Below, piece after piece: positions 55,833 through 64,000 of a DNA stretch of 64,000 nt. The notes below the pieces were generated by a model. It had not been told where the DNA came from and made no database searches. It saw only the letters and a list, made by a program, of their open reading frames with translations. Made by a program: the position numbers and the translations under genes. The DNA is from Guyanagaster necrorhizus (lineage: Eukaryota; Basidiomycota; Agaricomycetes; Agaricales; Physalacriaceae), in the NCBI RefSeq assembly GCF_019112545.1, contig NW_025064914.1:35209-99208 (forward strand), given 5' to 3'. The stretch's first letter is position 1. Every line of letters begins with the position of its first letter.

Positions 55833-57138
55833 TGTTGTCTATTCCAAATAATGGACCATATCTGCGGTCGTGGGATAGCGAGCTCAAAGTCTACCCGCAA
55901 TAGGTACCGCAATTAAGGAGGTGGCGTGAGGGACTTACGAAAACTTGATACCCCGCCGGGCGAAGTCCTGCGGTTCAAAGTCCTCAGTAAGAGACTTTGA
56001 CATGGATTAGAACGGAAGCAGATGCATTCAGACACGCAAATTGTTAACGTTGGAGACAAGTCTGCTTTCATTGTCTGCGGACTGTGTAGCTTTTGTCCGG
56101 AACGGATCGCCGTGCATTCTCTCGGTTATAATTGAGTGAGTCATATACTTGACGTTAAAACCCAACAGCTTAGCGACTGGTAGACCTTTTAATCATCGCC
56201 GTCGCATGGCCGTAAAGTTTCCGATGTATTCGTATTGCGCAAGATCACTCCGTTATATGGAATAGTCTGAATGGGCATATCAAGGGCGCCCTATCGTATT
56301 ACCCGTTCCATCCTGTGATAGTATGCAGATAAGCCAGAAGTTTATAGGAAGAAGCTTAGATGAGTCAAACCGTATTCAAGCAACGTTGCAGGTAATGTAT
56401 CAATGAAAGCTGGAATTACATTTCGTTGATTCTATCTGCGCATTGCGATCCGTTGAAGTTGAAGCCAAACCCTGGTCGTGAGTTAGAAAAGGCGGGAATC
56501 TCCTTTGTTTTTTTCCCTTCATATCGGCGGTGAGACGGGTTAATTGATTCCTGAAGGCGATCTGAGATAACAGAAACCGAGCGGATACCCTCGGTGATTG
56601 GTCCGTCTTCCTTTTTCCCAGAATTCGGGGACTGAAAAGTACATGTAGTAAGTCTAAGGGTTTGGGGGCCAATCTTCTAAATTTTTCAGGATATTGAAGG
56701 AGATATTTTTGGTTATTATCCGTCTCAGAGTGTACTGGCAGAAAGAAATAAAGACATGACGCTTGAGTCGGAATCGGTGATAGTATCAGTGATCATAATG
56801 GCTCCGTAGTCAACCACCACGTGACTTCAACTCCAAGCAAGTCGAACTTGGTGACATCACCACCAACCTTCATCTGCGGGCTACATATATTTCAAGATTT
56901 ACAGGTCTACTTCTTGCTTCTTGTCCTCCGAATATCTCCTACGTCAGTCCGAATCCAGTCTTAGGCTGACTCTCTAAATGTCCGGATGTCGCCGGTCATC
57001 TTTGTTTCATTCAGAACGATCTTGGTTCAGTCGTCCTGCACTGTTTTGTTCTTTGATCCACTCTTGGTCTGTCAATCAAATGTGAAACTAGTTCTCCCTG
57101 ACTGTCTCGTTACTTTGACCGGTGGTATCACAAAAAAG
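55833..57138. other. Intergenic, no gene seen
   Basis: Divergent promoter region between DUF202 paralog 2 and the Mug135-like gene. Nothing else seen. Confidence 0.5.
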
Positions 57139-57146
57139 TATAAAAG
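57139..57146 (+). promoter_or_regulatory. TATA box of the Mug135-like gene
   Basis: TATAAAAG, 69 bases upstream of the ATG at 57208. Confidence 0.65.
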
Positions 57147-57207
57147 GCCTCAGTTCAGGGTGGGTCCATTCCCCCTTCTTGACTCAATTCAGACCCCCTG
57201 CACTGAC

Positions 57208-57967
57208 ATGGCCCGCGCAGCCTTTCGGACACCTCAATCACGCCCGAGCACTCCCACTCCCAACTATGCCAACCATCGAAATGCCTTCAATTATGGACAG
57301 GAATTTAATTCCGGTTCTTACTTTTTTTTCTTTTGGTTTCAGCAGAAGGATAACCTCTTCTGTATGTAGTCTCAACAGGAATCGAACACCTTCTTGGAAC
57401 CCCCATCTATGAGCATAAACTTGGTCAGTCAGCGGAAAATGTGTTTTATGATGCAAACTGATTGGTTTATACTGCAGTGAACGCTAACTCATCTCGTCCA
57501 CTATATGAAAGGCGGGTGATCGAGCTGCGGCAGGACATGCTTGGCCTTCTAGAAACACAGACCCAGAAATTCTTAGCTAACATTGCCGATCTCACTCAAA
57601 TGGTGCTTAAAGTGAGGTTTTAGCCAACTTTAACGGGAAGTGCGTCAGTTCACCGCCGATTGCAGAAAATTAACCATTATCGCATTGATGGACCAGCGAC
57701 TCCCTTTGTGATAATGCCTTTCGCGGATGGGTCGATACCGAATAAACTTCCTGTAAGAAATTGAATTGCTTTTGTTGTGACTTTTGTTGACTAGTCTATG
57801 AATCTTCTCAGCATCTGCTTCCCCCTCTGACTAACCGACACATTATAAATCATCTCACTCCGGAACAGCTCGTTCGCTATTGCGTTGGTTATGGGATAGC
57901 CCACGACCCCAGAAACGTAGACCTCATGCTCGTCGACTTGAAGGCGTATATAGGCTGCAAGGCTTGA
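57208..57967 (+). CDS. Mug135-like protein
   Basis: Five exons, 57208-57313, 57379-57423, 57478-57611, 57666-57752 and 57812-57967, total 528 nt (175 residues). The N-terminus MARAAFRTPQSRPSTPTPNY has the STPTPxY pattern seen in fungal Mug135-like proteins. The middle is helical (YERRVIELRQDMLGLLETQT) and may form a coiled coil. The C-terminal domain matches the Mug135-like pattern: FVIMPFADGSIPNK, then LPPLTNRHIINHLTPEQLVR and YCVGYGIAHDPR. The S. pombe namesake is upregulated in meiosis, but the molecular function is unknown. All introns are GT-AG, and a TATA box precedes the gene. These proteins are numerous in agaric genomes and often vary between strains. Confidence 0.82.
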
Positions 57968-60900
57968 AGCTGAACGTCAGTGAAAGGAGTATCTGAGGGA
58001 GGGCTTACATATTGCTGTGACGCACGGTCTATTATTATTCGGCTTGCATATCATCTGTGGACAGATAGTAGAAATGAGTGTGACTCCTTGGGCAGTTTAA
58101 GACTTTGTAGAACGATATGAATACGTGCATGGAAGCAATAAATATCGAAAACCTACCGGTCTCTCTTGCTCAGACGCGGGGACCTATTTAGCATCCTTTG
58201 CATCAGCAAATTTGGTAGAGAGTATAATTACCCACCAGCGGCAGCACCTGCACTGATAAAGAGCCCCCAACTTGTATGGTATTGTCCATCTGATGAGCCG
58301 AATTTTGGTACGGTTGACTCAGAGCGGACGCATAGCAGTCCTAGTGACGTTGAAGGTTTTTGAATACAAATTGAATGCTGGTCTTATGGCATCACAGCAG
58401 TGGACTCTTGATTTGCTGGAATATAATGTATGTTGAGAAAGCTGTGCAATAGACGTGTCAAACGGGTCGATTTCCGTGTTATAGGGGTATGGGTATATCG
58501 CGTGATGGAGGTTAGGTGGAGGATGCACACCCAACCTGTTGGCCTGCGAGAATGTGCCGAAATCAGTAATGGGCTATAATAAGAGATGGGAAATCATCGT
58601 ACGTTTTGCTTGGTACCCTGGGTGAGGATAGAATCGTAGTAGTAATAAGACATTTCAAGGAGAGAATGATGTGGAATAAACGTGAATGACCTCTCGCCTT
58701 TATAACAAGCACCTGGAAGTTTTTGACAGGTTGTCTTGAACAAAGACTAAAGGCGGCTGAAAAGACATAGAGCTTTGTGAGCAAAGATATGGTACATATT
58801 TTATTGCTATTTTGTAAAATGATGAGATTCTCAAAAAAGAAAAAAAATTGCGACCGTCCGATCTCAGCCATGTCCCTACTTGTTCATGCATATGGCGCGC
58901 TTGAAATAATCACAGTATTGCATGCTATCGGTAGAAAAAATGTTTAAATGCTATCCATCCTTACAGACCTTGTTCCGTTTTTGGTGAACTCGGTCGCTGC
59001 CGGGTTCCTACTCTCTTCGTACTCACGTAGTGGTCAAGACTAACTGGACGTGTGTGTACGCAAACATAATTATCGAGAGTGAAAACGATATATTCCTGGG
59101 CACATGAGCCTCGACTACAGACTCGACCGAAACCAGACGGATAGTAGCTTGAGTGGGATAGAAAACGAAGCAGATATATAATAACTGATTTTTCATCTAC
59201 ACGCCTGCCTAATCAGCATATGGAAAATGCGACGAAGAAAGGAACAGAGAACTTAAAAAAGATGCAGCGCCTCGGTATAAAAATGCAGATAATAGAAGCA
59301 CGACGACTGAAAGGGTTTCAAAGGTAATCTAGGTTTTATTGCCAGTATACAGACTAAGGAAAGCGCCGGAGAGAAAAAACTGACCATTGGTCTATTCTTG
59401 TGATACGATGATGGTTATCGTTAGAAAGGAAGACACCTTCGGTCAGCCACGCGCTCTAAAATGCTCGGATTACCACCAGTCATCCGTAGATTATTTATTG
59501 ACGGCCTCCGCATCGTCTCAACGGCTCTAGTCCATTTTTCTCCAGCTATGCAGAGTGCTAAGCCAACCCACTGGCGCTGAGGCGAAGGGTGCATATACGA
59601 TTCAAAAAAGATGTCTATAGATAGATGATCAATCCAAGAGCATACTGTGTTAGATAAAGAAGCGCAACAGACCTGTTGTCCGCTCGTCATCGCATTCTCT
59701 GGTACTCATTATATCAGACAAAACTAGTCCGAGCTATGAGGTTCGGAGGTCGCATGCGTGAAGACAGACGATTCTTCTCTTTTCTATTTTCGCTACGAGC
59801 AGGATCAATAATGAGACGTTGCCTTTGAACTGCCCCAAAAGCACGTACATAAATCTCCAGATATACCGTATTTATGTCCTAAATCTGACATAATATCCTT
59901 CGCCTTGGTCCATATAGGTACTGAGCGCCTGGAGATAGGAATTTCTGAGCGTGGTGCAGACAGGAAGCGGTCGTCTGTTGCTGTGGAATAAACTCTTGGA
60001 AAGAATGTAAAGAGCGAGAGCGTCCTTGCCCACGGCTCCGTAGTTGCTCCATGATTATTTGCTAGCGAAAATAGCCGCGATCTCTACCATGCGTCTTCAT
60101 CAACGGAGAAAATCCTTTCGCATTGTACATATCAAGGCCGCTGCCGACGAAAAGATGTTGGTGACATGGTGGGAGTAGCAAATAGAGCAAGACGCAGGAC
60201 ACCGATCACCGTTACGTACTGCCTCTGATCACGACCACGACCATGAAATCAATCGGCTTTTCACCCACCATTCGACTTCAATGACACTGCTACGAGCAAG
60301 GAAGGATGCGGGGATAGAAACCGAAAATTTGGTGGTCCTAGCTACCTTTGTATCCTACGGCTAGCGCGAACAATGCCCAGGTCCCTATATGCGCGGAAGT
60401 GGGCATCTCCTCCTCCTGTCTTTTCCGGGATGTCATCGGGTTTCCAGAATGGGCTTTGGCGAGCATCGAGGACTGTCCTGTCGAACAAATGGGTCGCAGT
60501 AACAATTGGAAAAGAGTAGGAAGGAATAGTTGCGACAGGCTGGCATTACGGGCGACAGAGGCTACAGTGAGGAGTGCTCGGTGCGTATCGCTTAATACGA
60601 TGTGGATAACGCACGCTGATATCGTCCTACATTCTTAGCACGTTTGGCTGATTGGGCTTCAATGCCTCCTTCTTCGACCATTGGCTGTCACCGATTCTCT
60701 ATCAATGACAATTGTTTACGAAAAATTTCCATGTCCTGACCGGAATGTACTGCCCTTTGCAGGGCAATGATTTCTCCAGTCACTCTACGCCATCATTATC
60801 CTTGGTGGTCATGTGCTGGGCCGAGCCTCCGACTGTTGACGCGTCTTCCGGAGGTGGACATGGGAGATCATGATTGGTTAACACTCTTTTTCGCGGACAT

Positions 60901-61260
60901 GGGCCAAACGGTTGACTCCGGCCAATAGTTGGTGAGTGTCATCTTCGTTTCCTCAACGAACGAGGAGCTGATTAGTTTTCAAGGGGTAGCGCCTCACATC
61001 AGCCTGGTATAGTCGCTCGCCTCTAGGTAGGGCTGACATCCCCGACCATCCCGTTGGTAACGCATATCGTTCTTCACTAAGCTGAAGGACGTGTCATATC
61101 ATGGTGGAGTTTTCGTGTCCAAAGGAATCTCCAATCGTACATGTCATGAACTCAACTCAAGGCAGTCCCGAGACCTTGTGATAAAAATAAAGCTGTCGAA
61201 TCATCAGGATGGACCCTTGTCGGACTAGGCGGTTTCGTTTCACGCTTCAATGCTGTCAAA
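57968..61260. other. Gene-poor stretch of about 3.3 kb
   Basis: I find no recognisable protein, tRNA or structured repeat. Frames above 60 codons exist on both strands, but none shows family motifs or consistent splicing. The stretch could hold old repeats or fast-evolving genes I cannot see. Confidence 0.45.
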
Positions 61261-61759
61261 ATGGACCTAGCTGGTCTTTTAACTTTACCAACCGATACCT
61301 TTGGAGAGCAGTCATGCGACGTCGATTTCCCGGACCTATTTCCTACGCCCCCCCCCCCCTCTAATGGCAATAATGCTCTCTCGGGCCGAAGAACAAAGGC
61401 TGTTCCAACGTGAGTGCCATAGTACCATTCTCGTGAATTATGATCTTGATGTCCTTTAGGTAATCCTTGGAGAGAGGTGTTTGCTATTGGCCTGTCGAAC
61501 GGGTTCCATTGCAAGGACCTGGTGATGGCGCTTGTCGCAGATGATCCTACATTGTTGCTGTGTTACGTGGAAAGATGGTTGAAGATTTTTGCGGGAGAAA
61601 TAATTCTGGATCATGCTTCAGGTTAGCGAATAATCCGCGATCTCTGTTTCTCCGTACTAAGCAATTTCCTGCTGTCCAGATCCTCGTAGGTTCACTGAAA
61701 ACAGACCATGGATGTTCCACTGCGGTCTTCCGTGTGTTATTCGGGAGGGCATTCGTTAA
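61261..61759 (+). CDS. Hypothetical protein, possibly frameshifted at a C run
   Basis: Not recognised. The ATG at 61261 reads MDLAGLLTLPTDTFGEQSC and DVDFPDLFPTPPPPSNGNN through a run of 12 C (61348-61359) to a donor near 61410 (gtgagt). After an acceptor (cctttag) the plus strand reads PWREVFAIGLSNGFHCKDLV and LVADDPTLLLCYVERWLKIF to a second donor near 61619. The two exons do not join in frame unless the C run is changed by one base, so either a homopolymer error or a mutation is involved. The final exon ends near 61759. Confidence 0.35.
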
Positions 61760-62079
61760 CTAGAAGGAAAAGTGCTCTTCTCTCCTAAGCATCGGGTCGC
61801 GCATCCATGTTATCTGCTGCCGGCCGAAATTAAATCTCGACAACTTTGATTTACAGTCGCTTTATAGACCATCATCCCCACGTACTTTCATCGCCGTTCT
61901 CAGTCCTCCTTGCTCTCCAGCCAACCACCGGCCACCGCTATTCGAACGAAAGTAAGCAGAACTTCGGGGTAGCTTGCACTCATAGCTGACCAGCGTGGTA
62001 CATCCACAGTCTGCAATCATACAAGTCCCGATACGATGGCCAATAATACCATAGGCTAGTGATTTCGGCCACATCTGTG

Positions 62080-62924
62080 CGATCCAACGTGGCGACGATG
62101 ACGACGGTATGCCGATGGCACTTCACGTATCGCAAGCCTGTCACAGGTGGCGAGAAATCACATTGTCCAATCGCATCTTATGGACGACGTTCACTTTGGG
62201 GTCTCTCAGACGAACAAAAACCCGTTTCCCTTCTCCAACTTTACTTGACGTGGTCCGGCCTGTCGTACTCGCAGGGTCTTTTATCCTGGCCGGAGCTGAT
62301 GCCTACAAGCGCTTTCTCCTGCCTTTTTGCTGAGGCGTTCCGCTGTCCCAACCTTATTTCCCTCACACTCAAAGATACATACGCCTCCGGTAACACCCCC
62401 CCCCTCTCGTAACATTCCTCAGCACAGTCAATCCTCCTAACCTTCGCAAACTCGAGCTCGGAAATATCATCTTCTCCGATCCTGCGATTTCCGAGATTTT
62501 GACTTTGGTCCCTCTCCTCCGAGAACTGTCGTGTCCTTTATCCGCGAGCAGATATCGTCTTTCCCAGACTTGGAACTTCCGCGGGGAGTTGTCCCACAGC
62601 TGGCTGTTGTCAAATTAGCCTTCTGGTACAGGCCGGATATGGATGCTCTGGCATTTTGCATAGGTCGGTCTTGACTCGATGACTGTAACCTACCCTGCTC
62701 ATCCCGGTGATATGGGACTATTACATAACACTTGGTTACGAGAGGAGGCTGGGGAGCAGTACAGTTTCAAATGGATCGATGATGGTCCTCTGAGCACTCG
62801 CATTCTCAGGAAACCTTATGTCGTGCCTGCCTCTGCCGTGGTTGAGATTCTCCTTGATGAAGCGAGCTTGGAGGACGTCGTCAGCATGGAAGGACTAGGA
62901 GGTTTCTCGGTAATCCCTTCATAG
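62080..62924 (+). pseudogene. F-box/LRR-like protein, frameshifted
   Basis: A plus-strand agaric F-box-like region: MPMALHVSQACHRWREITLS with NRILWTTFTL, the part after the F-box. The frame then shifts near 62215 to PVSLLQLYLTWSGL and SCLFAEAFRCPNLISLTLKD; a plausible intron (62392-62427, gtaaca to cacag) leads to VNPPNLRKLELGNIIFSDPA with EILTLVPLLRELSC. A second shift near 62545 leads to DIVFPDLELPRGVVPQLAVV and YRPDMDALAFCIG. The F-box itself is not found in 61.76-62.08 kb. Two shifts without splice sites indicate a pseudogene. Confidence 0.6.
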
Positions 62925-63740
62925 AATGGCCAACTTCTTTACGGGTGTTTGGATTTCTTTCAATGATAGGTGGGGATAGCATGGCAAGGATATATGTTCG
63001 TGAATTCCGCTGCTTTTCCCTCTATCATCTCCGACTTTAGATTCCTGATATCTTTCATCTCGCCGTTCTTCTTGTTACATTTTATGGACTACAGCCTTAA
63101 CGACGTCGGGGTCACTGCCTTAAGCTTTCTTACCGAGCAACCGTGTTCAATGTTCCTGAATACCATGGCCAGTGCGAACTGCTGTGATTGTTCTCCCGGT
63201 CATCGAAACGGGGGATGAAGGCTGTACAATGTGCCTGTCATGACTTTCCCCAGTCTGGTATCTGAAATATTATAGGATTTATATTTTTGGAATCGATGCC
63301 CTGCTTTACCTTATTATCGATGGAATTACAGGGGGAGAGTGTCCAAATAGTGAGGACACGTCACGACGAAGCCCCGCGATTGAACCCCATCAATGTGCGT
63401 GGACGGAATACGGGACCTCCTGCTACGTCTATCTGTGTCCATGTTCCAACGGGACGACTGGTACGTGTCCTTTCTTACTCAGGCTGATACCAGGAGGTAC
63501 ACGTCGCTTACTTGTCATTCATCTAGATATCCTCAAGGCGACATTTTTCCGAGACCTCAGGAGTCCTGCCATCTCGCCCTCTTCTCCCCATCACAGTACC
63601 TGGATCGAAGTTATCTGAATAGTCCTCTCATGTGCTTCCCCCCCGCTTTCTACACGACGTATCTGCGAATATTTTCCGCGTACGGACCGGCATGACTTAC
63701 TCTTAAGTACAAGTCGCATCTCCGAGAGTAGTCCGACGCA
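62925..63740. other. Intergenic, no gene supported
   Basis: Between the F-box pseudogene and the S28 peptidase. Coding-like words occur (for example FLISFISPFFLL at about 63050) but no model results. It includes the peptidase promoter. Confidence 0.4.
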
Positions 63741-64000
63741 ATGCTAGTCCAGCCATTCCTTGCTCTCGTTGTCTTCAGCAGCTGTGTAGTAGTCTTCGGC
63801 GGTCGGATTCCTGCTTTCCGACGCCCCAAACCACCGGGGATACCAAAGGTGGCAGTGGGCGACCTCGAAGTAGTAGCAGCCAATGCTCGACTGCGCGCAC
63901 GCGATCTGCCACCGTACGACACGATATATTACTTTGACCAGCTCATCGACCACGATGATCCGTCCATGGGGACATTCCAGCAGAGATACTGGCACTCTGC
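63741..64000 (+). CDS. Serine peptidase family S28, 5' part only
   Basis: The gene runs off the window, so only 86 residues are visible. The ATG at 63741 opens a signal peptide (MLVQPFLALVVFSSCVVVFG), so the product should enter the secretory pathway. A basic Pro-rich stretch (RIPAFRRPKPPGIPK) follows, and then the family's N-terminal hallmark: YYFDQLIDHDDPSMGTFQQR with YWHS, close to the FDQLIDHxNPxxGTFxQRY consensus of prolyl carboxypeptidase and dipeptidyl peptidase II relatives. Secreted S28 enzymes cleave after Pro, often at acid pH. The catalytic Ser, Asp and His lie beyond the window. No intron occurs in the visible part. Confidence 0.85.
   Translation, partial: MLVQPFLALVVFSSCVVVFGGRIPAFRRPKPPGIPKVAVGDLEVVAANARLRARDLPPYDTIYYFDQLIDHDDPSMGTFQQRYWHS

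Noticed and set aside
55769..55912. N-terminal extension of DUF202 paralog 2
   Set aside because: The extension starts from a non-ATG codon, contains the TATA box, and has no counterpart in paralog 1.

Overview
The window reads as nuclear DNA of a mushroom-forming basidiomycete (Agaricomycetes). Evidence: almost every gene is cut by many 45-70 nt introns; the families are typical of that group (DUF6534 membrane proteins, a DUF4470 protein, several F-box-like proteins, a multi-exon P450, an APH-fold kinase, a Mug135-like protein); two tRNA genes carry introns after position 37; and a degraded Copia element and non-autonomous repeats are present. There are no operons, CRISPR arrays or prokaryotic signals.

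Layout. 1-3 kb: 3' end of a dead Copia element, its LTR and a fold-back element. 3-11.2 kb, mostly minus strand: a DUF4470 gene, an APH kinase pseudogene, an intact 150-residue orphan, decayed coding scraps and a DUF6534 gene. 12-14.1 kb: an intact 11-exon P450. 15-22.5 kb: an F-box gene, a Mg-dependent phosphatase (MDP-1 type) and two convergent, damaged F-box genes. 23.9-29.2 kb: two tandem C2H2 zinc-finger paralogs separated by a region with a 30-N assembly gap inside a poly-A retroposon. 29.5-32.5 kb: intron-bearing tRNA-Gln, an alpha/beta hydrolase and a small secreted protein. 33.1-35.0 kb: a large inverted repeat (two 758-bp arms). 36-38.9 kb: an F-box-less relative of the 15-kb F-box gene and a 604-bp terminal-inverted-repeat element. 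39.6-42.7 kb: an SDR oxidoreductase and a GDXG-type esterase in tandem. 43.5-48.1 kb: a Tyr/Ser-rich small protein and a large membrane protein with a disordered tail. 50.4-55.8 kb: two DUF202 paralogs flanking a dynamin-like GTPase, with a second retroposon copy (clear target-site duplication) and an intron-bearing tRNA-Thr. 57.2-58 kb: a Mug135-like gene. 58-64 kb: a gene-poor stretch, a damaged F-box gene and the 5' end of a secreted S28 peptidase.

For seven genes (P450, MDP-1, 150-aa orphan, zinc finger 2, small secreted protein, SDR, GDXG esterase) and the Mug135-like gene I rebuilt the exons by hand, and the summed exon lengths are exact multiples of three, so these models are the firmest. 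Coordinates read by eye elsewhere may be off by a base or two. No clearly new multi-gene system is visible. The most unusual items are the 758-bp inverted repeat with its internal repeat family, the retroposon pair that predicts the content of the gap, the run of GC-AG introns (one differing from a GT-AG intron at the same site in a neighbouring paralog), and the intact orphan gene at 8.4-9.0 kb.
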